From Setaria digitata (Eukaryota; Nematoda; Chromadorea; Rhabditida; Setariidae): a DNA stretch of 64,000 nucleotides. The stretch lies in NCBI GenBank assembly GCA_003640385.1, contig RCAB01000011.1:310001-374000 (forward strand). The letters run 5' to 3'. Below the pieces are notes generated by a model. The model had not been told where the DNA came from, searched no databases, and saw only the letters and a program-made list of their open reading frames with translations. The position numbers and the translations under genes are program-made. Shown one piece after another: positions 1-12,500 of the stretch; position 1 is the first letter of the stretch; each line of letters starts with the position of its first letter.

Positions 1-103
1 TTTTTAAAGTAACTTATAGCCAACTATTCAAATGTAAAGAATAACCAGTTGATCGCACAAATGTTAATCAGTATTTTACAAATTCAAAATTGCTCAAAAA
101 AAC

Positions 104-1886
104 CTTCCGAAATAAAGGATTCTATTACTGGGAAGCCAGCCAAGATAGTCAAGATGTGGCCCGCTTAAGCCTGGCCCACTTGGCCCATACTGCGACATAT
201 ACATCCAAGCATTTGCTGTACTCATTAAATCATAATGATCATCATATTCACCCATATGTGCGAATGGGAAAATCTAAAGAATTGTTACGTTATTTTGAGT
301 CCAAAAATGTCAATTCATGTCTTTGTATTCGCATATAATTTGTGAAAGTGACTCTTTCGCAAACAATTATAAATTGTTGAAAGAGATTTGATTGATAAAT
401 AAGTACCGGTTAAAACTTAATTGATCAAATTATAGTAATCAACAAGAATTTTACATATTGCCAAACATTAGAATAAGCGTTTTCATACTCGAAACACTCG
501 CTTTTCCAAACAGAACTACAATTATCCATTCAAATTTGTTTGAAGCATTTCAACTACTGATTAATTAAAATGAAACATTTACTCTAATTTGGCGATCGCT
601 GTAGGAATGTCCTATATGAAAGCTGTGGACCATTTCATGGGCCATAACCGAATTAAAAGATAATGGTGGAGTGATAAGGACGCCACTTTTTTTATCATAC
701 ATTGCTCCATGCTTTGCATTTAATATCGTTATTTTCTTCTCGTTTAGTCTAGTCATCCGTGTAGCAAATTTAACACATAGTTCACTAGCTTTGACGAAAA
801 ACTAAAAATGGAATTTGAAACGATTTGAAGTCGAAATTGTTCAAAAATATCTTTCTAATAACATAACAGAATTAGAACTTGCAGGTGCAATCAAGTTGGT
901 ATTATTCCCAAGAGTTTTGTCCATTACAGCCAGTGATTTCACTTGATTTACTGTCCACGGAAGTGTTATCCATCCGAATACCTTTGTGTTCTCTATAGTG
1001 TAGAGACCATTCGACACGTCCATAAAATATTTTGCAATCGTATCTGAGAAGCGGTGGAGGTGTTTTTAACCAAACGTTTCAAGTTACAATTAATTACAAT
1101 TCTTAACTCAGACTTATTTTCTGTCCAGCTAGCTGATAACTTATATCTCATTTGGTTAATACATTTTTTCATGGAACTCGAATCGGCTAACTTTACTTGG
1201 ATGTAAGAATGTTAACAAATATATTATTCTAAGTACAATCTGAAAATTTCAAGCCAAGATGAGCCATGATGCTTAGTCTGTTTAATTGTTTAGTTTTACT
1301 AAAATACTTTCATTATTTCTAGCTACTTTGTTGTATTCTATTTCCAATTGTTTACTTGGCTAGTCTTTTTGGAATACCATAGTTACAAAAGGATATTTTT
1401 TTGAATTAACGAACAGTGCACTAAATTCCATCTTCCTGACACTTCATATTTTTATTGCATATGAAACATTGGGATATCTGTAGACCAAGGCTTAATCTTA
1501 GATTCAGATGATTAGATTGATGGATAATATGAAAATTGTAGCCAAAGAGTATCTTCGGGGAGCATTGTTTCGACGGGAATGAGATGGAGACAATATTTAT
1601 TGTAATTCAATCTTAATCACTGACATCCATTGTCGGAATTGATTTAATTTGACACTAATAGCAGATAGTGAATACCTGTGCCAGAACCAGTCATCCATTT
1701 TTGGTACCATTCACGTGTTCTTGGCTCATACCTTGCTGTATCAGCGAATTTGCATAAGATTACCGACCAGGGTTCATTGGCACGCTGCGGTATTGCAGAA
1801 GCAAGAAAGTTGCGACAGTTGCTACAAATGAAAAACAGCAACAGTAATAATTTTAGAAATATCAGGATCTGATCTCTGATTAACAT
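104..1886 (-). CDS. Secreted HExxH zinc-peptidase-like protein, 3' end outside window
   Basis: Four exons read on the minus strand: 1886-1676, 1043-868, 801-583 and 273-104, in compatible phases, giving 258 residues before the frame leaves the window through a donor at 103. The start has a hydrophobic leader (a run of leucines and phenylalanines at residues 8-21), so secretion is likely. A conserved opening follows (PWSVILCKFAD, then EPRTREWYQKW). The core carries HEMVHSFHIGH at residues 184-194: an HExxH with a third His at metzincin-like spacing, although the usual Gly is His. The last visible exon has GEYDDHYDLMS and GPHLDYLGWLP, which I associate with a widespread family of secreted HExxH proteins of unknown substrate. 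Zinc binding is inferred from the motif. The donor at the end of exon 2 (gttatg) is weak. An M13 neprilysin assignment was considered and rejected. Confidence 0.68.
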
Positions 1887-4800
1887 GCGAAGGCCAGTCC
1901 AGAGCTGATGCAGAAATTAATTCAACTTAGCAAAATAAGCCAAACAAGGTAAATTACAAAGTAAGAATCGATGTAACAATGGGATTGACATTCGACTTCG
2001 GAGCATTTTGGATGTGAAAATGAATTTGCTTCGTGAGAAGCATCAAAACAGCACCTTTAAAAACTAATTTTAAAAAAGTCCACAAATGAATTCTTTGATA
2101 AACTTAGCATAATAAAAAAAAACATTTATTAGCGACTTTGATCAAACTGTCTACCTTTCATGATTTACTTTTACTTACACCGAAAATTTGACAGAATTTT
2201 ATGGCTGGTATGATGCATTGGTTAAGGCTAAGATGGAGCAGTCGTAGTATATTGTGAAGTGAAGGAGAATTTCGGAGGAAATTCTCAATCACTCAGTTTT
2301 CTAAAGACAAGTATTGCTTATTTAAATGTGAATATCAAGTTAGGATTAAAAAGAGAACAAATATCTTTTTCATGTTTTGCAAGATTTCAGCGTTTGCAAA
2401 TTAATTCGTCCTGCAAACCATCTAATTCTTTCACTTAGAGTGTACCACTGCAATTCTTGCTCAAAATATTTCATTGGACTATCTTAAATTCTCCTCAGTA
2501 ATACGAAGCCGTAGCATATTTCACAATTTATGGAAGAAGCTTCAGAATCGCTAGGAAAGCAAAAATGCTTTTCACGCATTCACGTCAATATGCTAAAGAA
2601 ATAAATGTATGAAACCTCCATAAAACCAGATATTCAATAATAATGTAACACACAAAGTGATTGACGAAAATATGACTTCATTGAAATATTAGCCGGCAGA
2701 CCGAGAAATCACTGTGACTTTCTTTAAAACGGCCTTTAAAGATCGAAAATTAGAAATTCAATTTTGGTTCTACCACTAATATTGTAGAACTATTTGAAAT
2801 TCGTTATTTAAAGGAATAATTTTAATTCCAGTTCTAAGACTAATTTTGCCCGACTAATTTCTCTCATTAAAATCATTCGTTAATAAAACTTTCTCTGTCT
2901 TGCACTATCTGAATAGGACAAGCAATTTAAACAAAAAGTATTGTTCTCTCTTCGTAAACTGAATCGTTTTCTAATTTCGAAAGATTTTGGAATCAGAACA
3001 AAGTGGAACATGAGAAAAAAAGAGAAAACTTTTAGTAGGACGAAAAACCTGATAAGATTGGTCTTTTGTTGTTATCATAGGAGAATAATTTCTGGAAAGC
3101 ACTTCATTTTCGTTGAGAGCTGCAAAATCAACATCAAGTTCTTTCAGTTTTATTCACGACCTTTTCGGACGAATTGAACAGTGTCGAGAAGGGAAATAAA
3201 GAAAGTCATACCGAAATATATGAAAATATTAAATTAATAAATTTTAAATTAGAAAATGCAAAACATCAAGTGCTGATAATGAATGGTGAGATAGCTTAAG
3301 AAAGTTTCGTGTACCTGATTCATACTAATTAAAAAAATTTCGTGAATTACTCAATGGCTACTCAGCACTTTTCGTTGACACATATCCTTTTAATTTAAAT
3401 TTTTGCGCCTTAAATTTTAATAAATTTTTATAAATCTTTCCCAAACGAGCGATCGTACTATGGTATCTGATTGCTCAAGATTTGACGCTGATCAGACTGT
3501 AACGATTCACTGAATAGAAACTTGAAGATTAATGATGTTCACAAGCAAATGATTAAAAAAAAATCCACTATCAATTGAATAAACAAGTTTTTAGGGAAAG
3601 GAAACGTAACATTGCAGGTATGTCTATAAATAAAGGCTTCTAAAACAATATATCAAACAATGCTTAAAACTTTGCCAATATTTAGTTACAAAACAGAAGA
3701 CGTTTTTTAATTAATTACTATACGGAATAAAAATGTATGGTAGCGACTAGTCTACTTTGTTTTTTGTTTTTTTTTGAAAAGACTTCTTCTGAATTACTAT
3801 TTCTTTCCGAATAGTTCGATCAAAACTATCCATTTAATGACATTAATGATGTTTATGCTCTGAATGATAGTTTCAGGCAGTCTCACTCCTGAAGAATGCA
3901 GTCTTTTAAAGATTAAGCAAACTTCATAAAAGAATGATGAACAAAGCTAGTAGTTTCTGGTTAAAAATTTTCCTTTTTAAAAGTTTTGATTATTTGCCTT
4001 CTCAAGTCTATTATAGTTAAAGAATAAAAAAATAAATGTGCTATTCATTTCCAGTATCGCTGCAAATTTTTTCTATTGCAATAAAAATTTTTAAGTTTTT
4101 CGCGAACTCTTCATTTTCATATTTTCATTTTTCACTGTTTGCATACTTTAAAGCCTGTTGTGACAGACTGACTTTTTCAATTACAATTTTCAAAATAAAT
4201 GAATTTAGTGGTAACTTCACAAACTTTTCAAGTGCCTAGGGATATGTTGAATAGCACGAAACTAATCTCATTTTGTCCAAAAATAAAACTCAACAAATTT
4301 GAAAAGAATGGATTTTAGGAAAATAAGTGTACGTACTAAAGTGCTGTCATAATTAAGGTGTAATAGATGTAATAGATAAGTAATTGAAAGATATAAAAGC
4401 GTATTTTTAAAATCCAATAAAGAAACCGAAAAATATATGCAAAAAAATATGAAGTAATCACTAGTTAGTATATGAGAGCTATAATAATGATCAACTTTCA
4501 AAGCAAAATTTTAATTCATTAATTATTATTTCTTGAAATTCAAATTCGAATTTATGCTAGTTTAATCAGAATAAGTTCAGTCGGAATCCATTTTTCCATA
4601 TATATATGACTTTAGGGATAGGAAAATAAAAAAAATGATAAACTAAAAAAATCGGTGAAATTTAATACGCATTGGTTAATAGGAATTCATTTTCTCGTAA
4701 AAATATATGAAATAAGAAACAAATTACTTAACGATTTCACAACTGAATCAAGTCTGACTAATAGAATATTTGAATTATTAAAACTGAAGTAGATGAATAT

Positions 4801-4906
4801 TTATAAATTAATGGCATAATGGAGCAAATTTTAAGTGAAGGAAAGTGATTTATAGAACTTCAAGGAAGCCTGCATTTAGAAAGTTAAATGAAACATGGTG
4901 GTGAAG
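1887..4906. other. Intergenic, no supported gene
   Basis: AT-rich DNA. Short open frames here have no convincing splice context or recognisable motif. The 78-codon plus-strand frame near 2941-3177 has no flanking acceptor and donor in phase with a neighbour. I see nothing else. Confidence 0.5.
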
Positions 4907-6042
4907 TTATATTCCTTTATAGGCAGGGTTTAGACAGTCGTCAATTTTAGTGTAATAGGACGCGGAAGTGTCCGATCGGATATTTTTTGTGAGATGGGGC
5001 TTCTTGATTACAACACTCATCTCATTCTTAAATTTCGGATTCGGGTCAATTTGGATACTGATAAGGTTATGAGACTTTGTAGTCAAATTCGGAGTTTCTT
5101 TTCTGTTGATGATAGTGTCAATAACAAAAGGCATTTTGTCAGCAGTGGAAAGTGGATTGTGTTCGTGCCGTGACGTACTCAAAATCTCAGGCTCCTTAAT
5201 TCATTCTGCTTTTCTTGCAGTAGTCATTTGTAAAAACTTCACCGATGATGATCTGATTGTGTGTGAATAGTCTCGCATCTTAATCTTTGTAAAATTCAGA
5301 CTTCAAACCGATTTTTCGTATCTTCCATTTATCAATTCTTTCTTTGAGATTATCAATGTTTTGATTTGTGGCATTAGTTTTGTTTTTTCCTTCAACTGAT
5401 TTTCTTGTAATTCAGTACTAATTTTTCGTAGTTTTCTTAAACCAGACTTTTCGATTGATCTCTCAATTGTAAAATTTATAATTGACTGGGTCACGTTCCA
5501 AATTTCTGAAAACAAGTGAAAAATTATTTTGGATGACAGGAATAACGTGAAATGATAAATTCATATTGATGGAGTAAAACAATTTACAAAATGTGTTAAG
5601 AATAAAATAAAAATGGTTAATTCAAAAATTTTCGAACAGTCCTCTTTAAGGAATTAATCAATGTCGAGGACATAATGGCTGACCATTATCGTAATTTCTC
5701 TCACACTGACAGACAACATTTAAATTTGGGAGCACGTGTTCGTCAGAATTATGAGATTATTTAAAAAATGAAAAAATTAAAAGAATGAAAAAATTAAAAA
5801 TTAAAAAATTAAAAGAATGAAAACCTAGTTTATATCGGTGTTAATTCTGTTCATTCTTGTCATCGCTGGACAATCTCAAGGTGTGCATCTTCCTGAATTC
5901 CTCCATGTTTCTTTTTTGAAAATCGATTTTTACGGCTAATGCAAATTTAACGATATCATTTTTGATCAACTTTGATTTAATAGGTTTCTCTATTTTTGAA
6001 AAAGTGCGAGGGAGGATGTTGTCTGATGAAAACCAATTCGAG
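4907..6042 (-). CDS. Unrecognised protein, 3' exons of a predicted gene
   Basis: I do not recognise this protein. Exons at 6042-5934, 5705-5684 (22-base micro-exon, weak), 5505-5309 and 5194-4907 join in phase on the minus strand to about 204 residues ending in TAA at 4907. The sequence is hydrophilic and rich in Lys, Ser and Ile. A Lys/Glu-rich stretch around ERSIEKSGLRKLRK could be helical. There is no membrane segment and no enzyme motif. Several boundaries are good acceptors (ttttcag, gaatag), but the last acceptor (aattaag) is poor. Support comes only from open frames, phases and protein-like composition, so transcription is not shown. The exons at 6305-8079 probably belong to the same gene, but the join between the two halves is unresolved. 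Confidence 0.42.
5755..5825. repeat. Short A-rich tandem repeat
   Basis: Low-complexity stretch alternating an aaaaaattaaa unit with agaatga, in an intron of the predicted unknown gene. This is simple-sequence expansion with no coding content. Confidence 0.6.
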
Positions 6043-6304
6043 CTATTCAAAATCAGTAATTCGCTTTCTTAATTGCGGACAAAAGTTTCCTTCTTTATTT
6101 TTAGCTTGCTAACAGGAACTTTTCTGAAAGGCTGCATTTAAAATTTTGTAATTGCTATCCAAAAATAGAAATGCGATATTTAGCTGAAGCTGCATTTTCA
6201 TTCTTTCCAGAGGCTGGAAAACTTGAAGGTGAGCTTTCGAATCATATTTTTTCAAGTTTTACGAGATTGGAGATGAAATTGTGTATCCGCAGTAATTCAC
6301 ATAC

Positions 6305-8079
6305 CTTCGCTACAGCAGTTTCTTCTAGAGTCTGTTCCCAGGTATTTGTTTCGGTTTTGAAAAAAGGAAACATTGCGTTTTTCTTTTTAAAAGAAAAGGT
6401 TTCTGTTGAACGGTGATTCTCAATGGCAATTTACCAACTAAAGAAGGACTTTTCTTATTCTCATTATAAATATTATCTTCTACAATTGTTAACGATAGCT
6501 GTCTTGCTTCTTCACCAGTGCTATCCCTGTTCTTTTCAAATATAGCAGGAGATGAAATGTCTTGAATGGACTTATTTTTCGCGATGTTTTTTTGGAAGTG
6601 GCTGGGTGTGAAGCAGTTGAATATCCGGACTTCGAAATTGTAACTGAGTTGTCATTATCTGTAAAATCTTCATTAATATGCTGTCTCCTAAAGAAGATAT
6701 CAATTTGGCCATAGTTTGGAAGTAACAATAAATACAAGTAATCGTGATATATATCTTTCACGGTCTTTTCTTCTTTTTCTTTCTTCTATATCAGTGGATT
6801 CAAAGTTTCCAACCGAATAGTTTTGTTTAGAACTGTGTCAGTGGAATTTTTTTCAGCAGGTTAGCAACACTTGCTTTTAGAAAATCATGTTACATTGTAA
6901 GGTTTGCTTGATCATGCGGCTCCTATCCTATTCGATAAAGTTCATTCCGTTGTTTAAGCAGAAAATGATTATTCTTCTGCACTACTGGAATGTTTTTTTA
7001 ACAGAAAAACTATAGTGCGAGTCTAAATAATTACATACATAAGTTTCGTACACTTACATATTCATTGTTGAAATTGATAACATTGTGTTCACACTGCCTG
7101 TAATAACACCATATAGGCTCGATACTATCACGTCATCCTTGTGCCTTAATGATATTCTGAAATTTTCTGGTTTCTATTATCAGTTCTACTTCATCATTTT
7201 TATCATTTAATTTTTCGTAAATGTTGGCAAAAATATTGTCATTTGTGTACAAGATGCGTTGAAATATATGTTTTAAACATAGTATAAACTTTTTAATGAT
7301 AAATTGAAGAATTTCATTGCGTTTCGAATTTCCGAAATCGTCCTCAGTTTTAATACAATGTTATTTAACGATTGGTCAAGAAAGAACGACATTTAGCGGT
7401 AGCTAAATGATTAGATTTACAAGATATATTCAAATGATAAACAGCGTTGATCAGGAATACAGGAAGGAACATATCCAGAATAAAAGGCCATGAAAAGTGC
7501 TATGGAATGTGCAAGAATACAATCAGGGCTGTTTTCGTTTTAATACTTGAGCGTCTATGAAAACGAAAATAGTCCTTAAACAATATTGTCTTGAAGTAGC
7601 TTTCTTCCATTTACTAACTTTTTTTTTACTTTAAATTATATGTTTATTAGTAATCTTTTCTGTTAATGAACGCGATGGAAGAGATTTTGTCCTGAGGAAT
7701 TCCACGATTCAGACAGTTCTGGAAAACACCCTTACTTATCACATTTAGGAGTGTGTTTGGCTTTAATCATGAAGTCTCCGAAATTTATTTTTTCAATGAG
7801 TATAAAAAAAATAAATTTATTTTAATATTTTTGAGTATTCACCTGTCGACAAAAGTTGTCTAGAAAGAGACTTCTCAGCTTGATAAGACTGTTCACTGTT
7901 TTTCGACTTATTTTCGAATGTTTTCGTTTCATTTCCGTCATATCGCCACAAAAGGCGTTATTCGCTGACACCTACAGTAACGGTAGCAGCTTACTCACCG
8001 ATCTATCACATTTCCAACTTTCAGTTTCAGATTTAAGCCAATTCACTGGTGTAACTGACTGGGGCGCAGCAAGACAACG
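6305..8079 (-). CDS. Unrecognised protein, upstream exons with very short candidate introns
   Basis: Probable exons read on the minus strand at 8079-7999 (27 codons, ending at a strong gtgagtaag donor), 7971-7843 (43 codons), 6643-6435 (69 codons plus split bases) and 6402-6305 (32 codons). The last two join in phase and read as a charged, Ser/Thr/Lys-rich polypeptide. A further exon may start at 6213. I do not recognise the family and find no start codon with confidence. Two introns needed to keep the frame open, 7998-7972 and 6434-6403, are only 27 and 32 bases. That is shorter than usual nematode introns and makes this model doubtful. Alternatives are a decayed gene or different splice choices. 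Confidence 0.33.
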
Positions 8080-9504
8080 CTGATAATATTTTTGCATCCT
8101 TATTTCAAGGTATTCATTTGTCTCCAACAGCGGTCCTTATTTCGGACGGATTCTTTTTTGAACGAAATATAGTTGCGTGCCAGTCGATGCAATTAGCTTT
8201 CTTGAAGGATTTCTGACTCACTGCTGAACTTATATTAAAAGATAGCAGTATCGATTAGATTTCTTTGATCTGTTGAAGATTTTGGAACACTGAGAATTTA
8301 CCTTTTATACCTGAATGTTTCCTATGACAATATTTATTAAATTTTCACGTTCTATACATAGCGCTTAATCAACTTTCCGTTGTATCAACAGTTTCCATAA
8401 AATTTTGTGAACTAAGAATCATTGGTATAATTGGTGGGAAAAGACAAGTATTATTTATATAGATTTGGTAGGCACGAAAAAAATAATTGTTATTGTAATG
8501 AAGCTATTAAAGACATAGAAGAAAATCTTTGTGCTTAATTTAGGGTCGTGAAGTTTCATCACCAAATAATTCATACCAAGCTTTTAAAAACTAAAGTGTT
8601 AAAAATGTGAGAAAAAGTAGTAACCAGAAATTGTCATCCAGAATACAAGAAACGATATATATATATCTCGCATCTTTTCTGTATATTGCTGATAAAGCAA
8701 AACAATTTTCAATCTACACCAAAGAAATTTTGCACAAAATTTCGTTTTGCTAATAAAAAAAGAAACATTTAGCCTGTTTATAGTTTTTTTCCCCGTGATT
8801 TTGTCCTTTCAGTAAAAGACACAGTTATTTTCCAAAACAGATTTAAAAAACTGCTTTGCAAACCAACGAGTGTACTTCGGAAACTGTTATAAAATGTTTA
8901 AAGATTCCAGTTGTTGAGAAACAATAGTGTAAGGGATATAAGAGGAAGTGAAATGGAACTTCTCGCATCACCTTTTTAATTGCCGAAGAGTGGCATACTT
9001 TTTTGTCAAATATGAATTAAAAGAATCGAACGAAACTGTTCAATTTAAATTGAAAGTTAAAAAAATTGTAAAGAGTGCGCCTTATGTTGCCTTCGCTAGT
9101 TTTTGAAAAGAATGTTCTGTCTTTTTCCCATTGCATGTATTCAGAAGGAATTGCATTAATACCTAAACAATCAGAAAAATTTTATTAACTGAATTGTTTC
9201 AGCCATTTGTTTAGCTAAAGTGGTGGTAATTCAACTCTCTAATAAGCAGTGACTAAACACACAGATGTTTTAGTTGCATGTATTGGGAAGATTTCCATCA
9301 AGTCAAGTTTGTGACTAATTCTCAAAAAACTTCCAAATGTTTTTTTTGGATAGACTATAATTATGCAATGTATCAGTGATTTCGTATTAATTTATACAAA
9401 GCAATATGTAGATAAACAAATCATGAAATATCAATGAAAAAGTAAGCAAAACACTCTGCAACGAGTACAACTTTAAAAGAGTAAAACTTATATGAAGGAG
9501 TTTT
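8080..9504. other. Intergenic, no supported gene
   Basis: AT-rich sequence downstream of the first receptor gene's stop codon. It should contain that gene's 3' UTR at its high-coordinate end. No other exon with paired splice sites was seen. Confidence 0.5.
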
Positions 9505-12500
9505 TCAAGACTTCAGCATCTCTGTTGCTGCATCAAAGTGATGCTGAGCCAATCTAGCAGTGACTGTTAAAGCAGTGATGATGATTATTGTGACAGTCGA
9601 GAAGAACAACAAAAAAATCCGGTCGACTATTACGGCCAAGAATTCCCACTCTAGTGTGCATTGTCTGTGGTGCTTCATCGATTTCAGTTCAGCTGATTCA
9701 CTCTAAAATAATGCGCAGTCAGATATTAATTTCTGACTTAACAGGCTTCAAATAGAAAACTCTCTCTCATGCTTCCTTCATTGCTTGATATTTTTCGTTC
9801 AACCATCTCCACTTCAGCCCATATTTGAATAAAACAAAACTTTTCATTCACAACTGAAGCTTCTTAAGAAGCTCATATATATGACTGTTTCGTCTGCCAA
9901 CTATCAGTGGTCAACGCATTTTCTGAAAATGCGGGAAATGTTTGCACCTCTCCCGACCTCTCTCAACTCAAGTTGTTACCTTCTGTGGTAATTCGACACT
10001 TGTGAAGCGTATAAATTCAACTGCAGCATTCCAAAGCGATGTATGTTTCTGATCTGAGTGAATTGTAGAAAGTTTTCGTATCTGTTGCTTCAACGGCGTC
10101 AGTGAGCTTTTTTTCCACACAACTTCTGACCGACCTCAAAATTCCATTCTTTCAAAGAAAAAACATAAATGCTATACTGCTACACTTTAGTGATTAGGAA
10201 AGAAAAATCTTTCTTCGAGACTTTAGACAGGTACTAATTTTTCTTAAGTTTATAATTCTTTAGAATAAAAAAGTTAAGGAAACCCTGAAAAATTCATAAT
10301 TCTCTCGAATGTAAAAAGCAAGAAAAATCTAACTATAATGTGAACGTCTAACGCTTTTTCTAAATCAATTGTTAGGGAAAAGAAACTTTATCTTTAAATA
10401 GTTCCATCCTTACTTTTAGATGAAATATCGTGTAACCGGAAGGAAACTCGAGCCCAATTTTCCTTTGCTGACAATTTCGATGCTGCCCATTGTGTATTCT
10501 TACCAGTATCGTTCTCGGAGTTCCCTTGCACTGATTCTATCACTTTTGGGATCATTGATCGTTCAGTGAAAGCTGACTGAATTTTACATTTATTTGGAAA
10601 AGCCTCCTTAAAATATCAATTAATGAATAATAACTGACCTAAGACCCAATTAATGCAGTAATTCTTCATGAAGTAAAATTTTGCAAGCAGTAAGTTTTTG
10701 CTGCTTTTGCCCAAAATTAAGGTAGCTGTAAAAGAATTGATGTTTTTAATAACTTCATTTTTCTCACCTTTTCCTTTTCCAGCGCTTGTTCAGTAAGCGG
10801 TACAGATTTCCTTTTCTGTTTTAACTTCTGCAGAGCATTGTTCTAAAAAATTTTTTTTTCTGATAAATCTATATTTTTTATTTCTTTTTCTGATATATGA
10901 TATATTAATTATATTTCTGATATATTTATTTTTCTGATATACCTATAAAACAGAAGCTACCATTCATCAGATTTCTTAACGCTTAACTTTCCTAGACTTA
11001 ATTTTTGACGAAGCTGACTCAAATCATCTTAATCAAGGTAAACTAAATATCAGACCTTGTCTCCACTCCATAAAATGATCAGTTCGTCTGGTGGTGAAAG
11101 ACAGAAATAGTTGCACAGGTAAGTGAAGAATAAGGTTCTCACAAAGGGAGATGGTAATTTACCACGTTTGTGACGGCTATGAATACAGAGTATTGTGCTT
11201 GTGCAAAATGTTGCCACAGAGATGACGATAATATTTGACAGATAGAACCATGCTGAAAGCAGTCGTTTCCAACTTCTGTCTTAGAATTAGTTCTAATCTC
11301 ATAATTAATGCTCATTAAATTGTCAACTTACAAGAAGGTTCTCTTTCTCACCTCTCTCTGATCATAGTTGAGTCAGTTTTTGAAAATGCGACATTATCAA
11401 TCAGGTTCGTTGAGGAAAGATTTCGTTCAGGATTCTTCTTACTCTGTTCAGGAAGAAATTTCGTATGGAATGTGACGTTGTCTTTGCAACTACAACTCTC
11501 TCTATTCAAACAACAAATCTGAACAGTGGAGATAAAAACCATTGTACTATTTACCAATTAGAGGAACAAAATCCGAAGTTGTTGGAATCTGGTCAGAAAC
11601 CATTAGCATCAGGATGGACATTGCTAACAGAGTGGTAATACCCATCGTAATTTTTTCTCCTCTTTCATCGCTTGTTGAAGCTGGTGTGAAGAAGCCGACT
11701 ATGGCGACTGGAATTTGATACAATTTCTTTGAAGTCACTCACTTCTCTTAAGAACTCCCGGGGAATAATGATTTCAGTTTCCTATATTTTTGCTCGGTTA
11801 TTGATGATTGGTGCTTTAAAGTGTCTATTGTGTTTAAAAGGCTAGGTACGCTTTCGAAGTTCTTGAATTTTTTTTAAGAGCTGTTCAAAGCAAACCCAAT
11901 GTTATAATAGTTGTTGGTGTGATGAAATTAACTACGTAGTACAATGGCTTCCTTTTGATGATCAGAAATCCTTCGATAATCACCCACTGCTCTTGACAAC
12001 ATGCATATTTATACTACGAAATAGAAAGAACATTAAATTTCTGCAGCCATAAATCAACTCTTCATTTGATTACTATGAAAAATGTTCAATTAAGGAGAAA
12101 ATTCACTTCGCGGCGATGAAGACTGAAAGAAATGACATCCCATTCTTCGTTCGGTATGTACGACTGCATACTGATAACTTCATTGGCTGTATAATTAAGA
12201 AACGCAACGTTGTTTGTCCAGGAGCCCAGAGTCAAAGAACAGTTCTGAAGCAACAATTACTTTGAAGTTGGATGGAACTTGGACATTGTAAATCGTTGCA
12301 GGTGTCAGTACTCTGTTGAACACCGGTTTATTTACTGGAATTTTTATCAATTTCTGTCTTTCACTCTGATTTTCATCTGAGATTCTTTCTTTTTTAATTA
12401 ACTTAGTTGATTATTTATATTTTTAGTGCTGATAAAGTTAGAGAAAAACCTGATAATCGTATGGAAAATAGCGTACATCGATATGACAATGTATTGTATA

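Noticed and set aside
565..1023. M13 (neprilysin) peptidase
   Set aside because: HExxH and nearby PP suggested it, but the EPR, GEYDD and LDYLGWLP blocks belong to a different secreted HExxH family.
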